From: Pseudoips prasinana
Taxonomy: Eukaryota; Arthropoda; Insecta; Lepidoptera; Nolidae
NCBI GenBank assembly: GCA_951640165.1
Contig: OX621234.1
Coordinates: forward strand, 3,911,001 to 3,975,000
Direction: 5' to 3'
Length of the DNA stretch: 64,000 bases
This document shows positions 32,363 through 42,663 of the stretch, in pieces (position 1 is the first letter of the stretch; every line of letters begins with the position of its first letter). Below the pieces are notes generated by a model. It was not told the origin of the DNA. It ran no database searches and saw nothing but the letters and a program-made list of their open reading frames with translations. The position numbers and the translations under genes are program-made.

Positions 32363-32693
32363 TGCCTCATTGGTCTAGCGGTAGCGTGTTCACCCGCAGA
32401 GGACGAAGTCCTGGGTTCAAATTCCGGGCCGGGTCATAAAGTGGCTTTGGGATTTTTCCGTAAAATGAAATTTCTCAGTATCAGCCCAAAGTGTGGGAGT
32501 TAGCGGTATTACACCCCCGTGCCTCGGAGAGCACGTAAAGCCGTGTACCTCCGGTCGTGTCGCTAGTCATCCCATCGTCATGGAATAGAACGTGCCCCTG
32601 TGTTTGCGCACACACTTGAGCACTATAATATGTTGCAATTGGCTAGTCTCCATTGAGCCTGGCCGCCGTGGCCGAAATTCGGTCGGGAGGACA
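32363..32693 (+). mobile_element. tRNA-derived SINE, family 3, full copy
   Basis: Head: TTGGTCTAGCGGTAGCGTG (A box) and CTGGGTTCAAATTCCGGGCC (B box). Body: GTATTACACCCCCGTGCCTC, GGTCGTGTCGCTAGTCATCC and the 3' end GCCGAAATTCGGTCGGGAGG. The head retains a tRNA-like order of elements, but the body and dispersed copies show it is a SINE, not a tRNA gene. Confidence 0.85.
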
Positions 32694-32772
32694 TTAATTA
32701 ATCTTGTGTTATATATAATAATAATATTATGCTGATACCTTATTCCTACTACTTTCTTGTGTGTTCTTTTTA

Positions 32773-32970
32773 TTAAGACAACGGCCGCACTTGGGAATCT
32801 AATCCCTGTGTCGCGGGGTAGGTACTTTGCAAACATATAATAGACGGACACAACATCCAGACTCAGAACAACTATTTATGGGTCACAAAAATAGTTGTCT
32901 GGCGCGGGAATCGAACCCGAGACACGAAGCGGGGAGGCGACTGTTTTAGCCGCTGCGCCACACGTGCAGT
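32773..32970 (-). mobile_element. tRNA-derived SINE, family 4
   Basis: GTGTGGCGCAGCGGCTAAAA and GGTTCGATTCCCGCGCCAG on the minus strand, with the same body as 15446. About 80 bp from a family 3 SINE in the opposite orientation. Confidence 0.8.
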
Positions 32971-33028
32971 CAAAATGTATATGTATTCAAATAAACAACA
33001 AAAATTTAACTAACTAATAGGTACTTAC

Positions 33029-33138
33029 TTCGCACTAGTACAGACATAACGATCACAAAAGTTCCGAAGACGAAAATGAAAATGGACCACCGAGTCTGTT
33101 TGTTTATCCGGGTACGAGGACAGCGCCCCTCCACGATC
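33029..33138 (-). CDS. Candidate host exon 2: cytoplasmic tail and membrane helix
   Basis: A 110-nt minus-strand segment between acceptor CATCTTTTCAG and donor GCGAA then GTAAGTACC. Its first base completes the split codon of exon 1 (CC plus G). One open frame reads IVEGRCPRTRINKQTR and then WSIFIFVFGTFVIVMSVLV, a ~19-residue hydrophobic helix with basic residues on its N-terminal side, as in a type II signal anchor. One base (A) is left for the next exon. Codons are GC3-richer than the surrounding DNA. Together with exon 1 this gives a ~27-residue cytoplasmic tail and one membrane segment. Family not recognised. Confidence 0.6.
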
Positions 33139-33203
33139 CTGAAAAGATGGAAAACATTCGTATTAGTAATATTTACACCAAAACTTGAGTTAAGACGAGG
33201 AGT

Positions 33204-33440
33204 CTCAGGCTGAGATCTATAGAGCGTACTTAGACTTTGCTCAAACTTTACTTACGTAAAACTTTGCTAAGTGTATGCCAAGCTTATACTTTGATTTGGT
33301 ATTTATAGACTTTTTGAAGTTAAGATTATGCTTAGCATCAGCTAAGACAGACAAAGTCAAAACACCAATTGTATTTTCGTTACATGCATTTACTTCTGTC
33401 TAAGTAAAGCCTAAGTACGCTTTATAGATCTCAGCCTCAG
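33204..33440. mobile_element. MITE, ~235 bp
   Basis: Imperfect terminal inverted repeats: AGGCTGAGATCTATAGAGCG on the left and CGCTTTATAGATCTCAGCCT on the right, extending through GTACTTAGACTTTG / AAGCCTAAGTAC. No coding potential. It lies just beyond the acceptor of candidate exon 2, on its upstream intron side. Confidence 0.8.
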
Positions 33441-33485
33441 CCTCACTCGGTGTAGCAGTGAAAATGTATTTAACATTTTAATTAA

Positions 33486-34420
33486 ATGAAATAATGAAAT
33501 TTATTCAGCACTTGGGTCTTAAATACACTTGTGCTTGTCAAGCTCACAATGCAGTATAATAAACGTAGTCGAATCTATATATATAAAAATCAATGCCACT
33601 TTTCGTTCTAATGTTATAACTCAACAACGCCTTTACCGATTTGGCTAATTTTGGTCTTGAATTATTCGTGGAGGTCCAGGGAAGGTTTGTACGTAGAGAA
33701 AATTTAAAAAAAGTCTTGAAAAAGTGTAAAATCAACATCTTTTAGCAATTTAAAATATTTTTTTGTTTGAATAAATGAACTTAATAATATATTTTTTTTA
33801 TTACTATGCCTTACACGTAGCGAAGCACGTACCGGGCCGCTAGTTCAGTATAAAATTTACAAAAAAATAATTATTTAAAAAAAATCATTACAAAAAAACA
33901 GACTGCACGGATGGACATCCGTGGACAATTTTAACCTACAACAAAAAGTCCTAAAATACGTGAAAGAGTCACTTTTAGAAACTTTAAAATGAATGGGAAC
34001 ACATAAAGAAAGGCCCTTCATTAAAATTCTGTATGCCGTTTCTGCCAGAAATGGTCAACTGAAAGGCCAAATACCAATTTTCATGCCTTTAACTTCAAAA
34101 ATGACGGATTTTCATACAATCTTTCATTTGGGGGTTGAATTTCCAAAAAAATTTTCTTAGTGCTCCTCTACGTTACAAAAGGAACCTCTGCGCATAATTT
34201 CAAGGTTCTAACCGTTATAGTATATAAATAATAAATAGCAAGTTACTAAGCTATTATTGTTACATTTAGCAATAGTATATCAAATTAAAGAATTGAAAAC
34301 AACGAGCAGTTGGCTAGCGAAAAGGCTCTCAACCAGTAGCTTAATTTAAACGACTAATACCTGAGGGCACCCTTATGGGCCACATCTCAGGCGGCCGCTG
34401 AAGTAAAAAGACGGAATTCG
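33486..34420 (-). mobile_element. LINE 3' fragment, family B, split by a Helitron-like element
   Basis: The 3' end (GAAATTTATTCAGCACTTGG, 33490) and an upstream part (CTCTCAACCAGTAGCTTAAT and GGGCCACATCTCAGGCGGCC, 34325-34400) correspond in order to 9.3-9.63 kb read in reverse. The insertion at 33574-33843 separates the terminal 80 bp from the rest. Confidence 0.6.
33574..33843 (+). mobile_element. Helitron-like element, type 2, complete ends
   Basis: TCTATATATATAAAAATC after A at the 5' end and GTACCGGGCCGCTAG before T at the 3' end. The body is almost identical to 19240-19501. No Rep/helicase coding sequence, so non-autonomous. Confidence 0.75.
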
Positions 34421-34642
34421 AAATAGGGGTCAGATCACTTGCACGGTATTACCGATCACGTGTTTTATTCGACATTTTCGTGGTCGTATTCTTAGCCTGA
34501 GAGAACGATATAGCGAATTGTGTAGAGTGCCACGAGATTTTCTAATAAACTTGACTTGTTCTACGTAAGTTGTGATATTGCCATGGATTTGGAGATCGTA
34601 TAAAACTTTCCTGTCGACGCAATTTATATATATAAAAAAAAA

Positions 34643-35480
34643 CATATAAAATAAAAAAGGCTTTTATTCACGTAGACTTTGAAAAAGCGGCCAAGTGCGA
34701 GTCGGACTCTCCCATGAAGGGTTCTGTAGCAGCAAGTATTATATAGCAGGATTGAATGAAAGGTAAATTGTGGATCTCGATTTATGACGTCTTAAAAAGA
34801 AAACTACTAACTAGATCTCGTTCAGACCAATTTTCTTTGGAAGTTTTCATGGTAAGGTACATCATATATTTTTGTTAGTTTTATCATTCTCTTATTTTAG
34901 TAATAACAGGGGGGAGGGGACACTCATTTTACCACTTTGGAAGAGTATTCAGTTTACAAAAAATCATATTAGAAACCTCAATATTATTTTTGAAGACCCA
35001 TCCATGGATACCCACCATGTATAGGTTTAATGGAAAATAAATTGAGTTTCAATTCTAAGTATGGGGAACCCCCAAATTTTATTGTTTTTTTTCCATTTTC
35101 ACAGAATACATCTAATTACCAAGTTTCAACAGTGCAGCTCTTATAGTGTCGGAAAAAAGTTGCTGTGACATACGGTCGGACATACAGACAGACATGACGA
35201 ATCTATAAGGGTTCCGTTTTTTGCCATTTGGCTACGGAACCCTAAAAGTGCTTGTAAATAGTCACAACATACTTGTAGTAAAATATAATTAATTAATAAT
35301 TATTTCTAGGTACATATAGATATTCAGGTACACGGATTGTATGAAATAAAAATACAATAAGATTTATTTTATAATAGTAATGATATTTAGCTAGCTTATA
35401 TTAAGTTAAGTCAAGGAGATCATGTGTAGGTTTATTTATCTAAATTTAAAACTGAATGGTTCTGTCTATATTAAGGTTTT
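34643..35480 (-). mobile_element. LINE 3' end, family A, split by an insertion
   Basis: 34643-34687 (TTTTATTCACGTAGACTTTG) and 35249-35480 (GCTTGTAAATAGTCACAACA onward) form one copy once the 556-bp insert and its AAAAG duplication are removed. Confidence 0.8.
34688..35243 (+). mobile_element. Unclassified 556-bp element with AGGGTTCCG hairpin, 5-bp TSD
   Basis: Starts CGGCCAAGTGCGAGTCGGAC, ends GGGTTCCGTTTTTTGCC..GGCTACGGAACCCT, a terminal stem (AGGGTTCCGT/ACGGAACCCT). AAAAG flanks it on both sides (34683-34687, 35244-35248). Interior: GACAGACATGACGAATCTAT. No ORF, no poly(A), no long terminal inverted repeats. Related copies: 58240-58722, 59856-60890 and 63958-64000. Confidence 0.8.
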
Positions 35481-36010
35481 TAAATAAATAAATATAAAAT
35501 AAAATAAAAAAGGTTTTTATTCACGTAGACTTTAAAAAAGCGCTTGTAAATAGTCAGAACATGTTTGTAGTATTATAGTTGTATACATTATTATTTCTAG
35601 TAACATAGATATTTAGGTACACATTGTATTGATAGTATTAAAACATTAATAAAATTTATTTTATAACAGCAATGATATTTAGCTAGCTCGTATCAAGTTA
35701 TTGTCAAGAGATTATGTTTCAGTTTAATTATCTAGTTTAAGTCTAATTATCTAGTTTAAGTCTAATATTTGTAATACATATTGGCAATGGTTCTGTCTAT
35801 ATTAAGGTGATATTATTATGACGGACCTTATGTTAATAACGACGGTCGCGCTTTAATACTACCACCGGATCCAATGCGCCCCAACTGAGAAGACCCAGCG
35901 AAACAAACTCAGCGGGTGTGTCTACTACCGGTTTCAACACGGCCCAGTTGAGGCACTCCGGCGAAACATGCTCAATGGGGCATATACACGAGATTTGGTC
36001 CACTTACTGA
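35481..36010 (-). mobile_element. LINE 3' part, family A, longest minus-strand copy
   Basis: Tail of TAAA repeats at 35481, then the family A 3' UTR. At 35860-35960 (minus strand) an open frame reads EFVSLGLLSWGALDPVV and LKRDRRY before a stop. The same frame is preserved in the copies at 41.6, 53.3 and 59.45 kb, so it is probably the C-terminus of the LINE ORF. Confidence 0.75.
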
Positions 36011-36290
36011 AATTATTTACCAGGCAAACACAATATATGCTCGATCGGTTCTCTGATTAAGTATTTATTTTATATTAGAAAGAGAAAATGAAAACGTCAA
36101 AATAATCATTATGAGACACAACCAACAGTCCTGAATTTGTCGAATATTTAAATATTAGATAGTTTTACTTTATACAGACTTTTGTTTTATTTTATATAGA
36201 CTTATACAGACAGTTCATGCAACATAAAATATTACTTTTATTATGTATTTTGTAAAATATACAACCTAATCCTCCCGTAAGCAAATTAAA
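36011..36290. other. No recognised feature
   Basis: AT-rich, no gene or repeat recognised. Confidence 0.35.
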
Positions 36291-36370
36291 TCCGAAATTA
36301 AAATCAGTTCACAGATCACGCTGTAATGGTCTAATTTCAACGAGATCTGTGAACTGATTTTAATTTCGGA
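36291..36370. repeat. Inverted repeat, perfect 27-bp arms, 26-nt spacer
   Basis: TCCGAAATTAAAATCAGTTC... (36291-36317) and its exact reverse complement (36344-36370). Not bounded by recognisable TE ends. Confidence 0.95.
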
Positions 36371-36661
36371 ATGCTCCCACATAACTGTTTATGTTTAAAG
36401 ACATTTATTTTTATTTATTTATTTAAGGATCTTCAACGTTACATACACTCATGCAGTTATAGGACACGTACATACTTAAAAATAATAGTGCTGCAACACT
36501 TAAAGACGACCACAGCATTAAAATTTTACATTATTGAAGTAAATTACAATAAATTAATTAAAAACTTGCACTAATTACAAAAATAACATTATTAACATTA
36601 AACAAAAAACATTGAATTGAATTGAAATTAAATTGAAATAATATAATATGAGAGAAAAGTC

Positions 36662-38149
36662 TTATGCAAGCTGGTATGTCACAATCTTTTCCTTAAATTG
36701 GCTAAGTGTGTCAGAGAGTATGTCAAAAGAACAATTTTTAGCGTCATTATTATACTGGGTCGGGAGTCTTTCCAGTGGGTGGTTTTTTCCTAAATTAGTT
36801 TTATAAGGTTTTATGTGGAACAGTTTGTAACTTTTAAACCTGGGATTTTTATACGGAGCATTTATATTAAGTTCAGAGACTAGGTCCGGACAGTCTATTT
36901 CGCCATTAAAAAGTCTGTATAGAAACATGTGATCGAGCAGCCTTTTTCGGTCTTCCAGAGAAGTCATCTTAAAATACCTAACGCGACCGGAGTAACTTGG
37001 CAGTTTTTTAGCCAGATTACAGCTGTAGCATAGGTGCCAAAGAAATCTTTTTTGTATTTTCTCAATATTTTTATTGTATATATCGTATAATGGGTTCCAT
37101 ATGTTACAGCAGTATTCGATGTTACTTCGGACCAGCGAGTTGTATAGCAATAATTTAGTGGAGGGTCTTTTGAAGTTTCGGCAATTTCTTAAATGAAAAC
37201 CCTGGGTTTTAAATGTTTTGGTCGTCATTTGATCTATGTGTATATTGAATTTCAATTTCTCGTCAAAGATTATGCCAAGATCCCGAACTTCACTAACTTT
37301 TTTCAGCTCATGGCCCGCAATCAGGTATTTGGTTGCTAGTACTGAAGCATTTCTGTGAAACTTAATATGGTAGCATTTGTCTATGTTCAATGTCATGTCA
37401 TGATTATCACACCACTGTTCAAGTCTATCAAGGTCTTCTCGTAATAAAATGGCATCAGAGGGTGATTGTATTGCTAGGGCGATTTTAAGATCGTCGGCAT
37501 ATAAAAAGTATTTGCTATGCTTGAAACATTCTGTTATATTATTAATGAAAATATTGAAAAATATTGGGGCTAAGTGTGAACCCTGAGGGCAGCCTGATAA
37601 TGCTCGGAAAGGATGTGAGGAATGCCCATTAGCAACAAATTTAGAGGTCCTGTTGTTTAAGTAAGAGGCGCACCACTTAATAAGACTGCCACCAATTCCA
37701 GCGTCAGATAGCTTCCTTAGCAGCAATGTGTGATTTATTCTGTCAAAAGCCTTGCAAAAGTCAGTATATATGGCATCGACAGCTATCCGGGTGTCAAGGT
37801 TATCTGTCAAAAAGTCCTGATATTGCATAAGATTGGTATTAGTTGATCTTCCTTTCATAAAGCCGTCTTGTTGCGGTGAAATGTAGTGTTTTACGTGACA
37901 CGAGATTATAGGACACAATAAGGATTCAAATATTTTTTCAAATATAGGTAGAATCGATATTGGTCTGTAGTTTTTAATTTCATTGTCATTACCGGGCTTA
38001 GGAATAGGAACAATCAGTGCTTTTTTCCAAATTGATGGAAACTGACCAATATGTAAAGATTTGTTAAATATTAAAGTCAAAGGGGTAGATAGGACTGTTG
38101 CGCATCGTTTAGCAAAAATAGATGGTATACCATCTGATCCGGCACCTTT
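36662..38149 (-). pseudogene. Jockey-group LINE reverse transcriptase
   Basis: Over 470 open codons from the TAG at 38150-38152 to the stop at 36662. Motifs: NYRPISILPIFEKIFE, GFMKGRSTNTNL, motif A AIYTDFCKAFDRINH, GCPQGSHLAPIFFNIFIN, motif C FLYADDLKIA, LNIDKCYHIKF, DLGIIFDEKLKF. The C-terminus KIQKRFLWHLCY is typical of Jockey/CR1-group elements. The catalytic YADD and motif A aspartate are intact, but the endonuclease is missing and a stop precedes RT. Confidence 0.9.
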
Positions 38150-38640
38150 CTACATGTCAAGTGTTTTTAAAGCGGACTCCACTTTGTGTTCTACAAAGGA
38201 TATATTACATAAATTATTAGTATTAATGGGTTCATCGGGCATTGCCATGACATTAGAATTTTTGTGTGTATAGACTGATGAAAATTGTTCGGCAAACAGA
38301 TCGCAGATATCAGCTCCTTGGTGTGCAATTTTATTCCCGAGATACATGGGGGAAGGGTAAGATCCCCGATTCTTTCGTTTGTTTTTTATGTGAGACCAGA
38401 GTAACTTTGGGTTAGATTTGATAGCCGTCTCTAGACGGAACAGGTATTGTTTATAACAGTTATTGGTCATTTTTATGCATCTTGTTCTTAAAATTTCAAA
38501 TGTAACTCTGTCACGTGGGTTGGTATATTTTTTAAACCTGATGCGATATTTGTTTTTTTCGTGAAGTGCTCGTTGAAGGTCACCATTCAACCACGGTGGG
38601 AACTTAATAAAGTAAAACATAATAAAGTAAATCAATGAAA
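38150..38640 (-). pseudogene. Jockey-group LINE ORF2, linker before RT
   Basis: Same frame as the RT part, separated by a TAG at 38150-38152 inside LDM-stop-KGAGSDGIPS. It reads FPPWLNGDLQRALHEKNKYR, YKQYLFRLETAIKSN, LFAEQFSSVYT and VESALKTLD. LINE homology starts at about 38637; codons upstream of FPPWLN are flanking DNA. Confidence 0.85.
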
Positions 38641-38654
38641 ATAAGTAAATAAAA

Positions 38655-38902
38655 GTACAGCTTGATATGTAGCCGTCTTTACAGTATACAGACGCCAGCA
38701 CACCAAGCTACCCCCCCTGTCCCCAATCTGTCAAATTTCCCCAATTTAAAGTGAACGTGAAAAGAAATTTGACAGTTAGCTGGCTGTGCTATCTGTCAAA
38801 TTTCTTTTATAGATTTTCAACTTTATCACAAAAGCCTTATGCATTTGTTCACTTTCAATTGGGGAAATTTGACAGATTGGGGTGCTGGCGTCTGTATACA
38901 CA
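38655..38902. mobile_element. MITE with ACAGACGCCAGC ends
   Basis: Inner ends TACAGTATACAGACGCCAGC and GCTGGCGTCTGTATACACAC; further in, CCCAATCTGTCAAATTTCCC pairs with AATTTGACAGATTGGGG. Outside these, AGCTTGATATGTAGCCGT (38659) pairs with ACGGCTACATATCAAGCT (38903). Related element at 44015-44165. Confidence 0.75.
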
Positions 38903-39003
38903 CGGCTACATATCAAGCTATAAGTTTCCAGTATAGCTGATCCCACGTTGTACAGGATTTCCATACAATGAGAGGTCAGCTTAGACTGGAAATGTATAGC
39001 TTA
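38903..39003. mobile_element. Short hairpin MITE, second copy
   Basis: ACGGCTACATATCAAGCTAT, TTTCCAGTATAGCTGATCCC, TTTCCATACAATGAGAGGTC and CTGGAAATGTATAGCTT: the same order as 1929-2057. Confidence 0.7.
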
Positions 39004-39858
39004 TTAGAATTATATATATTATTACGACAAACTTTATCAATTTATTTTACAATGCGTTGTGTGAGGTTCTTCAATTCTAAAATGTTTCTTTTTATACACA
39101 TATTCCCTTATGTCACTTCGTCTCTTGAGGATCTTCTCTTCGTTTCAACTCGCGATCACGTCGTTAAGAATGGTGATAAGAGAAACCCATGTATTGAGCA
39201 CTCTAATTGATCATTTTTTTATGATATGAGCACCCAAATCATGAGTTCTAACCATCACTATCTAATTTTTCTCTTCTACGAAATAAGACATAGTCAAAAA
39301 ATCTTCTGCAGCGCAATTTTAATTAGTTGAAAACCTTGAGAAACTTGAAGAGGTTGCGGCATGCGGTTAACACCAGATGCTGCAGCATGCCACTTTCAAC
39401 AGTTGATGAAGAGGCCAATCCAGTGACATCATTGATTGAGTTATATAATATCTTATTCAAGCTATAATTCAAACATCTTCGGCGATTCTGATTCTGACTG
39501 CTGATGCCATTAAAAAGATTATGAATCATAAAAAAAGCTTAAACTAAATATATTCATTATATTTCAGAATTTTGTTAGTAGATCATACTTATAACTATGT
39601 TTGCATATCATTATTTTATTATTGTAAATTAATACTTTATTACATAGTAATAAAGTAATATTCATGTAAAATTTGAAGTAAATCCATGTAGTACTTTTTG
39701 TGTTTATACCGGACATACATACAGACAAACAGACAAAAATTCTATTTTTTATATAGATGGTGTTTTGTTTATAATATTTTGTTTACCTTTGTGACACACG
39801 TCTGGATTTCTAATGTCATAAATTAACTTAAAACGCGTTGTACTATATTCATATAATA
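39004..39858. other. No gene confirmed; Helitron-like scrap at 39655-39757
   Basis: The open frame at 39323-39529 (minus strand) includes SINDVTGLASSSTVESGML and ATTCTG repeats nearby; I cannot assign it. At 39655-39757, TTCATGTAAAATTTGAAG and GGACATACATACAGACAAAC match the type 3 Helitron-like interior at 62140-62220. Confidence 0.4.
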
Positions 39859-41140
39859 GGTCTTTACCTATGAAATTGCCGTTTTGTATGAAAAAATTTA
39901 AACGAATTTTTTTCATGAATTTTTTTATTTGTATTAATCGAAGTAATCACCCATGCAATCAATGCATCTTTGCCATCGCAGTGGCAGTTTATTGATGCCC
40001 TTCTTAAAGAAATCAGCTGGACGGGAGGCAACAAATTCTTCAAAGGCATTTTGTACTGCCTCTCGGGTATTGAATTTTTTTCCCGCCAAGAAGTTATCCA
40101 AATTCTGGAAAAAGTAGTAGTCTGTAGGCGCAAGGTCTGGTGAGTAGGGCGGATGACGGAGAGCTTCCAACCCCAGTTCCTGCAACTTGGAGACCGTCTG
40201 CTGTGCAGTATGAGGTCGCGCGTTGTCGTGCAGGAGCAGCGGAGACGAGCGATTGACCAATGCTGGTTGGAGATGCGCCAGCTTCTCCATCATTGTGCTC
40301 AGTTCTTCACAGTACACATCTGCAGTAATGCTCACCCCGTTTGGTAAGAAGCTGTGATGAATCACACCGGCGCTAGACCACCAAACAGTGACCATCACTT
40401 TTCTAGGGGTAAGTTTTCGTTTAGGGCATTGTTTAGGTGCTGAACCAGGATCCAACCAACTTGCTGAGCGCTTGCGGTTATCAAACAGAATCCATTTTTC
40501 ATCGCAGGTAACAATGCGGTTCAAAATTCCTTCATTTGTGTGTCTGTTGAGCAGTGCAAGGCACGTCTCGACGCGTACTTCGCGCTGGCGATCATTGAGT
40601 TCGTGGGGCACCCATTTGTCAAGCTTTTTTACCTTGCCAATTTGACGCAAATGGACCAATATTGTTTTGACGCTAACGTCGAAAGCTGCTGCTAATTCAG
40701 CCGTAGATTGTGTATCATCAGCTTCCACAACCGCCTTTAATTCGTCATTGTCGACCAAAGTCTTCGGACGACCGCGAGGTTCATTTTTCAGGTCGAAATT
40801 TCCAGAACGGAAGCGAGCAAACCAATAACAGGTGGTGCGTTGGTTTGTAGTGTTAGCTCCGTAAACGTCGTTGATGTTGCGTGCCGCTTGTGCCGCGTTG
40901 CTGCCACGACGGTACTCATATTCCATAATTACTCGAATTTTTAACGTATCCATGATGACGAAAAAGATTGAAATGCGATAAAAATGTAACACTAATCAAT
41001 AAAGAAATGACTACTTTTGGAAAAAAGAATCCATGTTTTTAAAATAAAATTAATTTGAAATTAGAATTCTTAGCCAAACAAAAATTATTTTGATTTGAAA
41101 TGGCCAGTACTGCAGAACGGCAATTTCATAGGTAAAGACC
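39859..41140 (-). mobile_element. mariner transposon, complete
   Basis: 1,282 bp bounded by near-perfect 28-bp inverted repeats (GGTCTTTACCTATGAAATTG ... one mismatch) and flanked by TA at 39857-39858 and 41141-41142, the canonical mariner target duplication. It contains a full transposase ORF. The right repeat has CTG where the left has TTG near position 26. With an intact ORF and matching ends it looks recent and possibly still mobile. Confidence 0.95.
39934..40953 (-). CDS. mariner transposase, D,D34D
   Basis: 339 codons starting at ATG 40951-40953 (MDTLKIRVIMEYEYRRG); the open frame extends 13 codons further upstream without need. Two helix-turn-helix regions come first (CYWFARFRSGNFDL then RGRPKTLVDND, STAELAAAFDVSVKTILVHL), followed by the conserved linker WVPHEL. 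Catalytic triad: first D in IVTCDEKWILFDN, second D in LLHDNARPHTAQQ, third D in YSPDLAPTDYYFF, with exactly 34 residues between the last two. Length is typical for mariner (about 340-350). It cuts and pastes its own element at TA sites in the nucleus. No stop or frameshift is present. Confidence 0.95.
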   Translation of the reverse strand: MDTLKIRVIMEYEYRRGSNAAQAARNINDVYGANTTNQRTTCYWFARFRSGNFDLKNEPRGRPKTLVDNDELKAVVEADDTQSTAELAAAFDVSVKTILVHLRQIGKVKKLDKWVPHELNDRQREVRVETCLALLNRHTNEGILNRIVTCDEKWILFDNRKRSASWLDPGSAPKQCPKRKLTPRKVMVTVWWSSAGVIHHSFLPNGVSITADVYCEELSTMMEKLAHLQPALVNRSSPLLLHDNARPHTAQQTVSKLQELGLEALRHPPYSPDLAPTDYYFFQNLDNFLAGKKFNTREAVQNAFEEFVASRPADFFKKGINKLPLRWQRCIDCMGDYFD

Positions 41141-41360
41141 TAATATTAGTCATTTTTTGTTAAACTGCGGATTGCTTTTTGATTTCCATAAAACATTCCC
41201 AGACTCTCCCCACTTTCAATAAGTTTGGTAAGGATTAGGTATGTTCGTTATTTCTTACATTATAAGTCATTTATCTTATGATATGCTTATTTTTATACTT
41301 TTACTGAGTATTCAATATGTATCTATGTATATTAATATATTTATAGCACAGTTAGTATTT
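41141..41360. other. AT-rich spacer
   Basis: Nothing recognised. Confidence 0.35.
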
Positions 41361-41517
41361 AAAAAAAACAACGCCCCTCACTAGTGAATTTAATCCCTGA
41401 GTCGCGGCGCTTGTCGGACAAAAAGTAGATCCAAACTCAGCATAACTATTTAGGTGGGAACCTAACCCTGGACACGAAGTGGCGAGGCTGCCTGTTTTTA
41501 CCTCTGCGCCACATGTT
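41361..41517 (-). mobile_element. SINE family 4, degraded copy
   Basis: ACAACGCCCCTCACTAGTG, TGAGTCGCGGCG and GACACGAAGTGGCGAGGC line up with the other family 4 copies; the B box is damaged (GGGAACCTAACCCTGG). Confidence 0.65.
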
Positions 41518-41567
41518 CATTTGTGTGGAATTGTGTTTGCCTACTAAATAATTACTCTAATTGGACC

Positions 41568-42045
41568 AAATCCCGTGTTCATGCCCGCTTGAGTATGTTT
41601 CGCCGGACCGTCTCAACTGGGTCGTGTTGAAACCGGTAGTAGATGAACCCACTGAGTTTGTTTCGCTGGGTCTTCTCAGTTGGGGCGCATTGGATCCAGT
41701 GGTAGCATTAAAGCGCGACCGTCGTTAATAACACAAGGTCCGTCATAATAATAATACCTTTAATATAGACAGAACCATTGACAATATGTAGTAAAAATAT
41801 TAGACTTAAACTAGATAATTAAACATAATCTCTTGACAATAACTTGATACGAGCTAGCTAAATATCATTTCTGTAATAAAATAAATTTTATAAATGTTTT
41901 CATACAAGATGTACCTAAATATCTATGTTACTAGAAATAATATCTAATGTATACAACTATATTACTACAAACATGTTCTGACTATTTACAAGCGCTTTTT
42001 TAAAGTCTACGTGAATAAAAACCTTTTTTATTTTATTTTTAGAAC
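41568..42045 (+). mobile_element. LINE 3' part, family A
   Basis: TTTGTTTCGCTGGGTCTTCT (C-terminal coding end), AAGGTCCGTCATAATAATAA, TTGATACGAGCTAGCTAAAT and the 3' end TCTACGTGAATAAAAACC with a TTTTA-rich tail. Opposite orientation to 35481-36010. Confidence 0.75.
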
Positions 42046-42242
42046 AAATAAATTCTTCTACTGTTTACTTTACCTTCAGTTACTAACCATCGAAAGGATG
42101 TCTGTAAAGCGATAAGATAAAGGCAATAAAGAATTGAGAATTTAAAGATCGCCCGTTGGAAAATACGTTCGTTATATCCAATGTATTTTTGTTTTTTTTC
42201 TGTTTGTGTCCATTAATCAGTATTCTATCCATCTACCTAAGA

Positions 42243-42450
42243 ATCATCATCATCGTGTCAGCCAAAGTACGTCCACTGTTGGACAAAGGCGAAGAATGGG
42301 GGATACGCCATAATCGCCACACTTGGCAGACGGGTTGGCGATCGCAGTATGATGGTCATAGTTCACAGAAAAACGCTGCTGCCCGTTCTCTGGTAGGTAT
42401 TCCCTCGGACAATTTCTACACCCCCCACGGGATGAGATGGGGTGATGATA
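42243..42450. mobile_element. RTE 3' scrap joined to a dispersed repeat
   Basis: ATCATCATCATCGTGTCAGC and AAGTACGTCCACTGTTGGAC match the RTE 3' end (minus strand); the following CTTGGCAGACGGGTTGGCGA and GCTGCTGCCCGTTCTCTGG belong to the family at 20.6 and 31.7 kb. Confidence 0.6.
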
Positions 42451-42593
42451 TTCTATGCAGTCACCACACAAACATAATCAAAAGTTTTTAGCTTTTTTGC
42501 AGTGGGTTCGAATCATCATTTATAATTCATAATATTGTTTCAATAGCCTCCTGGCTGTTAATCCTATTATTTTTAATATATACATTATTTCCG

Positions 42594-42663
42594 TTATAGC
42601 CGTAATATTGTGAGAATGGTCCTGTAGGGGTACAGGACCATTCTCACAATATTACGGCTATAA
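42594..42663. repeat. Perfect palindrome, 33-bp arms, GGGG loop
   Basis: 42594-42626 and 42631-42663 are exact reverse complements (TTATAGCCGTAATATTGTGA ...). The right arm ends at the first bases of the pentanucleotide repeat. Confidence 0.95.

Larger units (their letters stand above)
36398..38640 (-). mobile_element. Jockey-group LINE, 5'-truncated
   Basis: The 3' end at 36398-36530 has TAAA repeats and the CACTCATGCAGTTATAGG / AATAGTGCTGCAACACTTAA landmarks also found at 20508. The coding part runs from 36662 to about 38620 on the minus strand and begins in the linker before RT, so the endonuclease is gone. One in-frame stop breaks the ORF. Confidence 0.85.

Noticed and set aside
32363..32435. 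tRNA gene
   Set aside because: Good A and B boxes, but the sequence continues into a 330-bp body repeated elsewhere, so it is a SINE head. The same applies at 50947 and 55281.
39323..39529. Minus-strand host exon
   Set aside because: Open and fairly protein-like, but without good splice borders, and it includes ATTCTG tail-like repeats.
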